This document shows positions 1 to 10,312 of a stretch of DNA of 64,000 nucleotides, in pieces. The notes under the pieces are model-generated. The model saw only the letters and a program-made list of their open reading frames with translations. It was not told the origin of the DNA and made no database searches. The translations under genes and the position numbers were made by a program. Numbering within the stretch: the first letter of the stretch is position 1; every line of letters starts with the position of its first letter. Location of the stretch: positions 1-64,000 of the forward strand of contig CAJNDS010002106.1 of assembly GCA_905221605.1 (NCBI GenBank), given 5' to 3'. This DNA is from Symbiodinium natans (lineage: Eukaryota; Sar; Dinophyceae; Suessiales; Symbiodiniaceae).

Positions 1-330
1 CCCCCCCCCCCTCCCCTGGAGCCCCGCAAAAAAGTCGATTCAAGATGGCTTCCAAAGAATAAGTTCCCGAATGACCGCGCCTGTTTTTGAGGCCCCTGAA
101 GCCCCTCAAACGACTCAAGAACTCAAGATGGCTTCCAAAGAATAAGTTCCCGAATGGAAACATGTGGTTAACAAATCCATTCTGTTGACCACGTTGGTTT
201 TCTTGTCCGCTTGAAACAGAAACATGTGGTTGACAAATCCATTCTGTTGACCACGTTTGGTTTTCTTGTCCGCTTGAAACAGACACATGTGGTTAACAAA
301 TCCATTCTGTTGACCACGTGCCTAGAGAAG
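1..330. repeat. Two local tandem/direct repeats
   Basis: A 34-bp segment (TCAAGATGGCTTCC…) occurs identically at 40-73 and 123-156. A 62-63-bp unit containing ACATGTGGTT and TTGACCACG is repeated 2.6 times at 157-318. No gene is seen. Confidence 0.85.
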
Positions 331-1500
331 AAGGAGGTAGGATATTTTTCCTAATGGTGTGGGACCCAATGGGCGGGTGGGTATTCCCCTATGGCCCTGA
401 AAGCTGCTCAACTAGTGAATGCTTGGACCAGAGATGCTGAACCCTAAACCCTAAACCCTAAACCCTAAACCCTAAACCCTAAACCCTAAACCCTAAACCC
501 TAAACCCTAAACCCTAAACCCTAAACCCTAAACCCAACCTCCCCGCTTTTTAGCTTCTTTCAAAGCATGTGAATCTTGAAACCCATCATGCAAGCAAACT
601 CATCATGCAAGCATTGAGTTTGCAAATGGGGGGGGGGCTGCGCCCCCCCAACCCCCCCCGCTTGGGCTGCGCCCACCCCCCCCCAACCTCCCACCCGCTT
701 TTTTAAGCTAACCCTAAAACCAAACCCTAAACCTACCCCCTAACTCTACACCCTAAAACCCTAAACCCTACCCTAAACTCTAAACCCAAACCTGAAACAC
801 CCAACCCCCCCGCTTCTTGCTTCTTTCAAAGCTGTGAATCTTGAAAACACCATGCAATCACACTCATGCAGGCAAAGCATTGAGTTTGCAATGGGGGGGG
901 GGGGGCATGCTGCCCCCCCCCCCACCCCCCCCCGCTTGGGCTGCGCCCCCCGCCCCCCCCCCCCCCCACCCCCCCGCTTTTTTAAGCTAAGCCCTAAAAC
1001 CTAAACCCTGAACCCTACACCCTAAACCCTAAACCCTAAACCCTAAACCCTAAACCCTTAACCCTAAACCCTGGGTATATAGGGTTTATAGGGGAGGGCT
1101 CAGTACCCCCTCGACAGAGTGGGGAAGCCAAGAGGTTCCCGACCAGCAAGCCAGAAAAAAAACTACAAAAAAAAACGGAAAAAAAACTACGGAAAAAAAT
1201 CCCAGCCCACTATGCCCTAACCCTAAACCCTAAACCCCTCAAACCCTCGGTCCCTTCGCCAAAAGGCTATCTGGGCATCAACCCCAAAACCCTGGAACCC
1301 TAAACCCTAAACCCTGAAACCCCAAAACCCTGGAACCCTAAACCCTAAACCCTAGCCCTAAACCCTAAACCCTGGAACCCTAAACCCCTGGAATCCAGGA
1401 AGCCTGGAACCCTAAACCCTAAACCCTAAACCCTAAACCCTAAACCCTAAACCCTAAACCCTAAAATCAGCTGAAACCCCAAAACCCTTTGAACCCGAAA
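331..1500. repeat. Telomere-like arrays and a duplicated C/G-run unit
   Basis: CCCTAAA arrays at about 440-535, 1017-1068 and 1295-1466, the last interrupted by variants. Between them a roughly 200-bp unit (TTCTTTCAAAGC, TGCAAGCATTGAGTTTGCAA, long G and C runs, GCTTGGGCTGCGCC, CTTTTTTAAGCTAA) occurs twice, near 531-721 and 795-1000, with divergence. Confidence 0.8.
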
Positions 1501-1559
1501 AGGCGCCTAAGGGGCTGGCATTCCCGCGGGCGCAGCGCCCCCTTGCGGCCAATGCTGTC

Positions 1560-2450
1560 GAGGGTAGGGTTTCGGGTTTAGGGTTTCGGGCTTCGGGTTT
1601 AGGGTTCAGGGTTCAGGGTTCGGGGTTTAGGGTTTAGGGCCTTTAGGGTTTAGGAGTTTCAAGGAGTGTGTTCAAGGACCTTGTTCAAGGACCTTGATAG
1701 GCATACTTCCCGAAACCTGCTAGTTCATAAATCCTGAAAGCCTGTATAATTCCCAAACCTTATAGCAATCTCTGAGAATAGCTCAATACATCCTGCTGGC
1801 CTGGGCTAATGTTGGGTGGCGGGCTTAAGGTTTAGGATTTAGGGTTTATGGCATCTAGGACCTGGCAGATTCGTGTGTGTATTTTGGGAACGTGTGAAGC
1901 TCGTGCTTGTAATCGTATGACCCTGGAGCCTGAACCTCAAGAGGCAATGCGGGCACTAGGTCGTTCCAAGTTTCTTGGGGACTACATGAACCCTAAACGA
2001 CCGTAATAAGAATTGTAGTAGCAAAGGGTAACTGACCCCCACTTTAGGGTTCCTTTGGTCCCCAAGTCTTAGGGCATCTACATAGGGTTTAGGGTTCAGG
2101 GCCCCCAACATCTGCCGCGCGCCTGGGAAGGACGGATGCATGGGCACCCTGGCTGAAGAAGGGGGCAAAGGGCCATAGTGCGGAACACGCAACTGCCCCG
2201 AGAGACAATGAGTTGAAGACCTACTAACACCGGGGTTTAGGGTTTAGGGTTTAGGGTTTAGGGACCCCCCAATTGCATGTTCATATGGGGGGTTTCCGAA
2301 AACAGGCGTAGCCTTTTTTGGGGGGGAGGAAGGGGGGGGTTTTAGGGTTTAGTGTTTAGTGTTTTTTTTGCCACCCGACTAGCCACAGCAATGCGGGGTA
2401 AATTGGTCGGAGGAGTGGAAAAATCACCCTATCAGCTATATGTCAGCTGC
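1560..2450. repeat. TTTAGGG-orientation blocks, otherwise featureless
   Basis: Degenerate TTTAGGG blocks at 1563-1655, about 1830-1850, 2083-2100 and 2231-2262. The orientation is opposite to that of the first 1.5 kb. A G/T-rich stretch lies at 2315-2370. I see no supported gene. Confidence 0.7.
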
Positions 2451-2980
2451 TAAGGGATATCGCCTTGCAGGCATTCAGGGTAGGAAATTGATGGTGGGCT
2501 CGTTCGGGAGAGATCAATGTCACCAGCCCCCCAAGCCGAAACAGTAATACAAGCTCGTATCACAACCGGATATGCAACGATGGCTAGTGATCCCTCCCGG
2601 CAGAACCTAGGGTTGCCAGGCTTTCCTCGAGGGCTGCCAGGCCTCCAACAGCCTACCCTCGGAGAGAGCACGAGCCTGACCTCACGATCCTCTGTTACAC
2701 GGCGAAGAAAGGATATGATCTCAGCATGGCCAATAAATAAAAACTCGAACAAATCACATATGGGGGGATCGCTACCTCAGCGCTCACCTGCTTTGTACAT
2801 ACTAAGCCTTACCGTCCCTCACCAAGTTACCGCGGGTGATAGATAACAACAGTCACACCACAAATTAGCAACAGGGGTATACAGGGGAGGGAACTTTCAC
2901 GGCTCGTGCGTCGGTGAGGACTGCGTCATGACATTTCTATGCTTACAGGTGCATGCCAGGAGAGGGCTTGCTCGGCAGCA
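2451..2980. other. Stretch without telomere-like blocks, no supported gene
   Basis: About 500 bp of ordinary base composition with open frames on both strands of about 100 codons, neither with recognisable content. One contains short internal duplications (GGGCTGCCAGGC-like). It could hold a decayed element or exon. I do not call one. Confidence 0.3.
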
Positions 2981-3000
2981 CGGTTTCATCTTCAAATGTC

Positions 3001-3393
3001 AGGCCGTTCCTTCAAAGGTGCAAGACCGCTCAGAAACATTCCTTCTTGACTCCCCGGATTCCTTTAATTGAAGGAGAGATGGGATATGTGCACGCCTGTG
3101 GCCCATGCCATGGGATGCCAGAGATATGTTGGAATCCGGGCCAGGCGTAACTCAGTGCCCAAATCAAAAAGGGGTGAGGCATTTGACTATGCAATCTGAA
3201 TTACTAATTACCAATTACAGGCCGAAATACCTCAAAGGCATCACTGTGGGTCTGGCCACTCCTTCAAAAGGTGGGAGACCGCTCGGTAACATCCCCCCGC
3301 CTGCCTCCCCCGGATTCCTTGGGTAGAAAGAAAGCTTAGATAAGTGCACGCCTGTGGCCCATATTAAGGGATGCCTGAGGCATTTGGGAATCC
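3001..3393. repeat. Diverged direct repeat pair
   Basis: Segments 3001-3150 and 3254-3393 share CCTTCAAA.GGTG…AGACCGCTC, CCCCGGATTCCTT, GTGCACGCCTGTGGCCCAT and GGAATCCGGGC in the same order. The two copies are clearly homologous but diverged. Confidence 0.75.
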
Positions 3394-3577
3394 GGGCAAG
3401 GCTTATCTTCGGGCCGAAACCAAAAGGAAGAGCTCGCAGGGACTTTTGTTGGTCATGCATTAGGAATTACGAATTGAATTACGAATTCTGAATTCAGGTC
3501 ATGCATGCGGATTACGAATTTCGTGAATTACACCTGCAGGCTTCAGGGGCGCGTGACTAGGTTCATTTTCTGGGTGA

Positions 3578-3664
3578 GGGGTGACCACAAGTTGGGGAGA
3601 CAGCAGTGAGTCTAGACACGCCTGTGGCCGATAAGCGGGCTTCGGCTCCATTGCGGTCACCCCC
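3578..3664. repeat. MITE family H, copy 1
   Basis: Eighty-seven bp bounded by GGGGTGACCAC and GCGGTCACCCC, an 11-bp terminal inverted repeat with one mismatch. The inside shares CACGCCTGTGGCC with the neighbouring repeat pair. Confidence 0.7.
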
Positions 3665-3739
3665 AGTGTCTGTCCGGAATTCTGAATTCAAGGTCGTGCA
3701 TGCGAATTACGAATTTCGCAAGCGTAGCGAATTACTTCA

Positions 3740-3825
3740 GGGGTGACCACGAGTTGGGGAGACAGCGTTGAGTCTAGGCACGCCTGTGGCCGGTAAGCTG
3801 GCTTTGGCCCCTTTGTGGTCACCCC
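3740..3825. repeat. MITE family H, copy 2
   Basis: Same element as 3578-3664 with perfect 11-bp ends GGGGTGACCAC / GTGGTCACCCC. The stretch between the two copies repeats GAATTACGAATTTCG motifs that also occur before copy 1, so a larger segment was duplicated. Confidence 0.72.
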
Positions 3826-4214
3826 CAGTGTCTGCCCGCCTTAGGGTTTAGAGCTTAGGGTTGAGTAGCGGTGCCCGATCTGGGCTTGAACCTCAAAACA
3901 ACGTGTAGCCGATCAATCGGCGTTTTGGGCAGGCGTTGATGTAGAAAGGGCCTGAATTAGGGGATTCGGGCGCTTCTGAAATTAATTCGCAAAACCGTAA
4001 AGCCTAAGACCCTTCAAACTCTTCAACCTAGGTAGTGAGCAACCTACACCGACGGAGCAGCTGTCGTGACCAAGTTACCTCATTTATCATTCGGCGTGCT
4101 GAATTTACGACAAAGGGATGCCACGTGCCAGCAGAATTCATGTTCAACAAAGACGTTCATCACCAGATTCAGAATACTGACCATAGGAAACAATCAAGTC
4201 ATCGTGACCAGCAT

Positions 4215-4320
4215 CGTCGTTATCATCATCATCATCATCATCATCATCACCATAATCACCACCATCGCCATCATTACAGTCACCATCATCGTGTCCATCC
4301 AACCATCCAACCATCCATCC
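4215..4320 (+). repeat. ATC trinucleotide microsatellite
   Basis: (ATC)n core at 4221-4248, degenerating to CACCATCATC and CCATCCAACCATCC. It produces artefactual poly-His/Ile frames. Confidence 0.9.
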
Positions 4321-4420
4321 GCGTCATGAGCGTTCGATGGTGCAATCAGGCCTTCGGACTCAGATTTTCGAAAACTGCCAGGGAAAACAGATTTGGAGCG
4401 CGGAAAGTACAGTGTTCACT

Positions 4421-4545
4421 GGGGTTTCCCAAACTATGGCCAGTTTCAGCCACCGGTTCGGAGGGTCAGGCTTAGGCCTGTGAAACCTGGGATTTCCCAA
4501 ACCATGGCCAGTTTCAGCCACAGGTTCGGAGAGTCAGGGGCATAG
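4421..4545. repeat. Tandem duplication, unit about 69 bp
   Basis: Two copies of TTTCCCAAACYATGGCCAGT plus CAGCCACMGGTTCGGAG, starting near 4424 and 4493. Nothing coding is evident. Confidence 0.8.
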
Positions 4546-4696
4546 GACTTGGGCTCTGGATCTCAAGCATTCTAACCAAGGTCACGGGCTTCATGCTGAA
4601 GGTGTGGAAACTTTATCATTAGCATGGTGCTTGAGGATTTGTAATGCCTGCCGTCCCGGAGCCGTCGCCATCTCACATGAGGCTCCGCAAAGATGC

Positions 4697-5002
4697 TCAC
4701 ACCGGCATCTGCTGTTCAAGCAAAGCCCAGTCAAAGAACTCATTGAAGCGCTCCTGCTTTTTTGTTTCGGTTTCCTTGTTGGCCTTTGTGGCCTTTGCGG
4801 CCTTCGTGGCCTTTGCGAAGAGTGCCTCTACGGCAGTCATGTCAATCTCACACGCCTGCTTGGGGCAGCTGCTCTTGCCGCTGGACGCGTCGCCGCAGGC
4901 TTGATTCACGCACTGGATCTGTGCCACAGGCTGCCTCGCGCGAACAACACCTCTTGGGGATGCCTCACGCACAAGAGGCGACGAGGAACGGCCGCGCACC
5001 AT
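4697..5002 (-). CDS. Candidate small protein downstream of spliced-leader relict
   Basis: Open frame of 101 aa whose ATG (ACAATGG, purine at -3 and G at +4) lies about 220 bp downstream of the spliced-leader relict on the same strand. CAG lies eight bases before the ATG and could have been a trans-splice acceptor. The protein has a basic N-terminus, four cysteines in C-x4-C-x9-C-x4-C (CVNQAC…CPKQAC), a Lys/Ala/Thr-rich segment (KATKAAKATKANKETETKK) and an acidic/aromatic end (FNEFFDWALLEQQ). I do not recognise it. The order leader, UTR, frame suggests a retroposed copy of a spliced mRNA, complete or truncated. Frames on the opposite strand over the same bases look less protein-like. Confidence 0.4.
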   Translation of the reverse strand: MVRGRSSSPLVREASPRGVVRARQPVAQIQCVNQACGDASSGKSSCPKQACEIDMTAVEALFAKATKAAKATKANKETETKKQERFNEFFDWALLEQQMPV

Positions 5003-5219
5003 TGTCACACTGCTAGTTCAGCGCTAGGTTGCGGTCTGCGGATTTTGGTCTGGGAGCGTCCCCGATTCAGACCTCGTCATCCCAGATCATATTTAGAATG
5101 CCCTGAATTTCATTCCATACACTGTTTCGTGTTCCGTACCCGGTTCAGATCACATTGATCCAGCTCTCGTGCAAATGGTAGACTGTGTGGATCAAGGCCT
5201 TTGAACCTTTGAACCAAAC

Positions 5220-5239
5220 CTTGAGCCAAAATGGCTACG
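5220..5239 (-). other. Dinoflagellate spliced-leader relict
   Basis: Read on the minus strand this is CGTAGCCATTTTGGCTCAAG, the last 20 of the 22 nt of the conserved dinoflagellate spliced leader. The two preceding bases are AA where the leader has [A/T/G]C, so 21 of 22 positions fit. Immediately downstream on the same strand come GTTTGGTTCAAAG and GTTCAAAGG, which resemble decayed copies of the leader's TTTTGGCTCAAGG end. Genomic leaders followed by truncated leaders are known in dinoflagellates as marks of mRNAs that were reverse-transcribed and reinserted. A real SL RNA gene is the alternative, but I see no clear donor, Sm site or tandem repeat unit. Confidence 0.85.
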
Positions 5240-6000
5240 TTTAGAACATAGTGTTTAGGGTTTAGGATTTAGGGCTTGATTTAGGGCAGGGTACATAAGG
5301 GTGCCCCTATTTTTGGAGATGCCCATATCAGAGTCGGAAAGTAAAGCACCCGAAGCCTATAGATTGCACCCAGGCGTGTAATTTCGGGCACCAAATATGA
5401 ACCTTAAACTTGGAGTCATATACCCTATACTACTATATATAATTCCTAATCTAAGGTACCCCGTACTACTATAATTCCAATTATAAGGTAGATGAACCAT
5501 TTAGGGTTCATTTTGTCCCCAAGGTAGGAACCCTGAACCGTACGCTCCCAACTCGACTTGTTGAAACCTTCAACGCAGCAGGTCCTTCTCATTCTCTGAA
5601 TGCACTCAAGGCCCTTTGTTTAAGACTTGAGGGTGAAGGGTTCAATACATCGAGTGCTGAGTTCATGAGTTGATTTTCGTTTTTAGGGCTTATAGGGTTT
5701 GGGGTTTTTGCCTTCTTTACCCTGCCAAAGGGCGATGTCACAGGGACTCCAACTAGCCAAGCTGCGCCAAAGTCATAGCCCCCCTTTCTATTTTGAACCA
5801 GGGCTGCTTGATCCCTCAACCCAACTGGAGACCCCGAATCCTAAAGTCCTAAACTCTAAACCTCTAAACCCTGGATCCCTAAACCCTAAACCCTAAACCC
5901 TAAACCCTAAACCCTAAACCCTCTTAGACAGGTCAGCCAGGGGGCTCCGTCAGCATCTGGGTCCAGTGGTCCAGCATGAACCGGCCTCGAAAAGGGGCTT
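5240..6000. repeat. Sparse telomere-like blocks, no gene
   Basis: TTTAGGG fragments at 5253-5285 and a CCCTAAA array at about 5840-5925. The rest has no recognisable gene or RNA. Confidence 0.6.
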
Positions 6001-6008
6001 CAAAGGGT

Positions 6009-6093
6009 AGTTGCATGGTCCCTTTAGGGATTAGGGCCCTAGGGTTTAGGGTTTAGGGTTTAGGGTTTAGGGTTAAGTTACATGGTCCCTTAG
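6009..6093. repeat. Telomere-like block flanked by an 18-bp direct duplication
   Basis: AGTTGCATGGTCCCTTTAG at 6009-6027 and AGTTACATGGTCCCTTAG at 6076-6093 flank a TTTAGGG block. The related repeat at 46986-47026 has a single copy (AGTTACATGGGCCCTTAG) with no block at the same place. Confidence 0.75.
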
Positions 6094-6199
6094 TATGGGC
6101 CCTTGAAAGGTACCACTTATTTCACTGTACAAATTAAGGGCCCATGACACCGAAACCCTTTGAAGAGGGTAGGGGACCATATTAAGGCTCCATAGAAGC

Positions 6200-6280
6200 T
6201 ACCCTCGGACACGAGGGTTTTTAGGGTTTAGGGTTTAGGGTTTAGGGTTTAGGGTTTAGGGTTTAGGGTTTAGGGACACC
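6200..6280 (+). repeat. TTTAGGG array
   Basis: About eight consecutive TTTAGGG units from 6219 to 6275, preceded by a degenerate unit. Confidence 0.9.
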
Positions 6281-6384
6281 AAATCTTCATTGGCCTTCTG
6301 GCTCACGAGGGTTCGCTGCAGGATCGCTCCGGCTTACGCATTCTGGCTTTGTGTGCTTTGTGTGCTTTGTGTGTTTCAGGACCA

Positions 6385-6562
6385 TATATATACACACACA
6401 GAGACACGCATATATATATATATATATAATATGTATATATACAATACAATACAATATAATATAATACAGTATAATATTGTATAATATAATATAATATAGT
6501 ATAATATAATATAATATTAGTATATATCATATAGTATAGTATAATATAATATAATATACTAT
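6385..6562. repeat. AT-rich microsatellite tract
   Basis: TATA and AATAT/ATAATATAGT units over about 175 bp, starting with ACACAGAGACAC and (TA)n. It creates spurious Tyr/Ile-rich frames on both strands. Confidence 0.9.
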
Positions 6563-6810
6563 CATCTTCCAAGCAGGCGGCCGTGGCAGAACTGCTGCGT
6601 CCAGCACGGATCCTGCGGTCAATTCTTTTTTTTTCGCAGCTGTTTCTCTCAAATTGACTTATAAGCTTTCTTCGTCGGCATGGTATTGCAATGAGAACGA
6701 AGAACAAACATACCTACAGCTAGGTGTCCAGGGTAGGTTGAGAGGGTGCCGGGAATTCCAGGGCTTACTTCTTAAAACAGGCTAGGGGCGGCTTGTGGGT
6801 TCATTTTGCC

Positions 6811-6909
6811 TTGGATGGCCCTGAAACCCTCTCAAACCAATATTCCTCGACATGATCTTCCTAAAACCAATAAGGGAGAATATAAAAAATATCCCACGGG
6901 CCTACCTAG
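6811..6909. repeat. Dispersed repeat family F, copy 1
   Basis: Starts GGATGGCCC and ends GGGCCTACCTAG, with ATTCCT.GACATGATCTTCCTAA and AATATCCCA inside. Related copies lie at 21683-21775, 36987-37093, 39885-40022 and, partially, 8318-8400. Its ends are roughly inverted (CTAGGATGGCC / GGCCTACCTAG), so it is MITE-like. Confidence 0.7.
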
Positions 6910-8500
6910 TTGCCGGTTCGGAAGTCGGATGTAGGGGCCAGGCACTTGCGTGGAGGGCTAACTAACTTCGGCGATACGCAGGCCATGCGACCAACAAGTG
7001 CTATGCCCTGAGCACGGAAACGAAACCCCCCAACCCCTGAGCCCTTTTGGCAGCTGGACCCTCAACCCGAAACCCGAAAACTTCGACCCTGAACCCATTT
7101 TGCCTCAACCATATCAGGCCATGCCGAGACATAACTGCAAGACCCAATCGTGCCAGCACCCCTGGGACGGTGGGGCGTCATCTGCCGATGCGCGGCGGGA
7201 CGCCCTTATACAATTCCATTAAAGTACATGCATAACATTATGTTTTCAAAAACGCAAAAATATATTAACACAAAAACAAAAAGTAGGTAAGCCCTAAACC
7301 CAAAACCCTGAGCCATGCTTGTAGCATCCCGAATTCGTAATTCCTCCCTTGCAAAGATCCCCAAGTTGATGCTTCAGGTTCGTCTGCAAGACCGCTCGCA
7401 TAAACCCTAAACCCTAAACCCTAAACCCTAAAAACAAAACCCTAAACCCTAAACCCTAAACCCTAAACCCCAATGCAACCCTGAGCTTCCTTCGAAACTC
7501 CTGAGTATCAACTGGAGGTCCTTCGGCTTCTTCTTCGGCCATCCTGCGAGCTGAAGGAGCTTCCTGAAATGCCCGGGGCCTCAGAGGGGCTGGCATGAAC
7601 ACGGCAGGGTTTCCGGTTGTTTCGGGTTTAGGGTTTAGGGTTTAGGGTTTAGGGTTTAGGGTGTAGGGTTTGGGGTTTAGGGTTTAGGGTTTAGGGTTTA
7701 GGGTTTAGGGACTGGCGTGAACTTGATGCTGAGTTAATGAGCCGCCAAAAAAGTGTACACTTTCAGTTCTATAGGGGTTACATCCTAGAGAAGATTTTCT
7801 TAGGATGCTGTGGTTTTTGGCCATGTTTCGCACCTAGCCAGCTCCGAAACCCCAAACCCCAAACCCTAAACCCCAAACCCTATAAACCCCAAACCACAAA
7901 CCCGAAACCCTAAACCCTAAACCCCAGCCCCTAAACCCCAAACCCGACAAGACAACCCTAAACCCTGCCTTTGTCACTAAGTAGTTAAGGGTTTATGGGC
8001 TCGTGACAGCATCTATGGGGAACGCACCCCCGAGCTTCAATGCCGAAAACTAAGCCCTAAACCCTAAACCCTAAACCCTAAACCCTAAACCCTAAAAAAC
8101 CCTAACCCTAAACCCTAATCCCTCAACCTTCAAGCCTAAACCCTAATCCCTCAACCTTCAAGCCTAAACCCTAAAGTTGAGGAATGCTCTTCTGAAACTT
8201 ATTAGGAACCCATGTGTGCTTCATTGGATATTTCTTCCGTATACCCTCACACCTAACCCTAAACCTTACACCTTTTAGGGTTTATCGAAACTGCTTGGCG
8301 TTTTGGGGCAGAATCTTAGGGTGGCCACCTTAAACCTGTCTCAAAACTATTCCTGATTCTGATCCTCTTAACTCCAACAAGGAAAGGCACAAAATCTAGG
8401 GTTCACGGTTCTGCCTAAACCCTACCAGGAAGGGTAGAAAATCTGCGGTTCAGGGTTTAGGGTTTAGGTTTAGGGTTTAGGGCTTAGGGCTTAGGGTTTA
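6910..8500. repeat. Telomere-like blocks in both orientations, no supported gene
   Basis: CCCTAAA arrays at 7402-7475, 7850-7930 (CCCCAAA-rich) and 8050-8120, and TTTAGGG arrays at 7622-7711 and 8455-8500. A 28-bp tandem pair (CCCTCAACCTTCAAGCC) lies at 8126-8180. The stretch 6950-7230 has ordinary composition but only unrecognisable frames. Confidence 0.7.
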
Positions 8501-8502
8501 GG

Positions 8503-8602
8503 GTTTGGGGTTTGGGGTTTGGGGTTTGGGGTTTGGGGTTTGGGGTTTGGGGTTTGGGGTTTGGGGTTTGGGGTTTGGGGTTTGGGGTTTGGGGTTTGGG
8601 GT
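8503..8602 (+). repeat. Uniform TTTGGGG array
   Basis: About 14 copies of TTTGGGG follow directly on TTTAGGG units. This is a homogeneous A-to-G variant of the telomere unit. All frames read the same G/F/V/W/L repeats and are not genes. Confidence 0.95.
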
Positions 8603-8699
8603 GTATCCCACGGGCCTACCTAGGTTCAGTCCAAGCCCAGTGGCTGCTGAAGTGCTCCTGGAGCTCGCTGATGCTCCGGAACTCCTCGAATTTGCTGCC

Positions 8700-9840
8700 G
8701 TGGCCCCAGTCAGGGTTTAGGGTTTAGGGTTGAGGGTTTAGGGTTTAGGGTTTAGGGATTAGGGTTTAGGGCTGAAGGTTTCGGCTTGAGGGAACGGCCT
8801 ACAGTTAGACGAACATGCCAGTGACACCTTAGGAGTGTTAGAATACGCTACCTTTAAGGGGTACAAAGAAGGGACCTTTAGTCGTGTTCCCCTATATAAC
8901 CCTCGTAGATACCTGATGATCTAGCGTTCCTCCTTTAGGTCCTTGGCACCTCAAAAGGACTATGTAGGCGCATATCAAGTGCCTGGTTCCCGAGTTGCGC
9001 AGCCGAAGAACCAGGGTTTAGGGTGCAGGGTTTAGGGTTAGGGTTTAGGGTGACGCACACAATGAGACAAGACTGATTTGATAGCCTACTTTTCTGGCAG
9101 GAATCACCACGAAAGGCGCACCACACTTCAGGATTCTAGTTGTAGATCTCCTATGCCGAACTGCCCAAGCCTAAACACTAAGTCCTAAGACCTTAACCCT
9201 AATCACCCTAAACCCTCAACCCACCTAGGTCAAGTCAAACAATCTCGTGGATTTGTCAGCCAGCTCGGCATAAAGCTGGGACACAATGAACCCCAAACTA
9301 CATCCTAAACCCTAAATCGTAAAGGGTTCATGATTCAGATTGTCTTACTAGGGGAATTATCGTGGTATAGGGATTATTATGTTTTTTTTTGGGGGGGGGG
9401 TCTTAAGCAAGCAGTAGCAGAATCCAGCAGCGAATTTCAGGGGCAGGTCTTTGCTTCAGAAGCTCCCTTGGCTGAGAATCCGCAGACAAAGTCTGCTTTT
9501 TGCACCGGGTTCGGGGTTTCTAGGGTTTAGGGTTGCTTCTTGAATCAGTGGAGTCGATCTGCGATGCCCCGCGATCCTCGGATGCAGGCTCCCGTTGGCA
9601 ATCTCTGATGCGCCAAAGGACAGGCCGCTTTCCCGGTCCCGATCGCGTGGGGATAGCGTGTTCCCCGAGTTTTCGCCAATGGCGAAAGCAAAAAAAGCAA
9701 ACCCGCAAGAAATCCTGGCACGACAAAAGGCTGAGCATGCAATGCCGGCACGAACGCACGCGCGATCTTCAAAACAATTTCCAGGACGAGCCCCAGAAAT
9801 CTCCAAGGCCAACTAGGGTTTTCGGGTTCACAGCTCAGCA
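8700..9840. repeat. Sparse telomere-like blocks and one GC-rich frame-rich stretch
   Basis: TTTAGGG blocks at 8713-8772, 9011-9050 and 9517-9533. The stretch 9535-9815 is free of repeats and open in several frames on both strands, one reading MAKAKKANPQEILARQKAEH. I cannot choose a frame or identify a product; a decayed exon is possible. Confidence 0.4.
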
Positions 9841-9843
9841 ATT

Positions 9844-9938
9844 TACCCAAAGCCTCCCATGTAGTACTCTTTTGGGGTAGCATACTAGAACCCGCTAGAG
9901 AAAAACCCAAACAAGAACTACATTGGAGCCTTCAGGTA
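9844..9938. repeat. MITE family B, copy 1
   Basis: Ends TACCCAAAGCCTCCCATGTA / TACATTGGAGCCTTCAGGTA, imperfect inverted repeats of about 35 bp that include TTTTGGGGTA and AACCCAAA. This is one of eight copies in the window. Confidence 0.8.
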
Positions 9939-10118
9939 GATCCTAAACCCTAAACCATGAACCCTCCCCCCAGAGGTAAATTTCGGGGGTGTAGGTCTAG
10001 GGTGTTTAAGAAGTATAAGCAGGGACCCCCCTGAAAGGGACCCTTAATCTTATTCCCCGACATAACCCCCATCCATACCTTCTATAGTCCCTGCATACTT
10101 AAGTAGCCCATACATAAT

Positions 10119-10195
10119 GCCTAGTATAAGTGACCTTAGGGGTTATTTGGGGTTATCATAACCCCAAATAACCCCTAAGGTCACTTGTACTAGGC
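10119..10195. repeat. Near-perfect 77-bp palindrome
   Basis: Arms 10119-10156 and 10158-10195 (38 nt each, one mismatch, one-base centre) with core CCTTAGGGGTTATTTGGGG. It could extrude a long hairpin or be a very young fold-back element. A second copy of part of one arm (AAGGTCACTTATAAGGATCC) follows at about 10340. Confidence 0.9.
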
Positions 10196-10312
10196 TGCCC
10201 AGTAACCTAGGCTTAAAAAGGGTGCCCTTTTTTGCTTAAAGGGGTTTGTAAGGGAACCTAAACCCCCCCAAAAAAGGGAATAAGGGTACTACTGGGCATC
10301 CTAGTATAAGGA
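10195..10312. repeat. Dispersed repeat family E, copy 1
   Basis: Contains AAAAAGGGTGCCCTTTTTTG, AAAGGGG, AAGGGAACC and AAAAAAGGGAATAAGGG. Relatives lie at 22197-22312 and 41615-41705. Internal arms are partly inverted. Confidence 0.65.

Noticed and set aside
440-535. A true chromosome end (telomere) at the left of the window
   Set aside because: The array is short, interior and interrupted, and similar arrays in both orientations occur throughout the window.
4035-4475. Histidine-rich plus-strand frame
   Set aside because: The His run is the ATC microsatellite, and the remainder crosses the 69-bp tandem duplication.
8505-8727. Plus-strand frames rich in Gly, Phe, Val and Trp
   Set aside because: They are translations of the TTTGGGG array and look alike in all frames.
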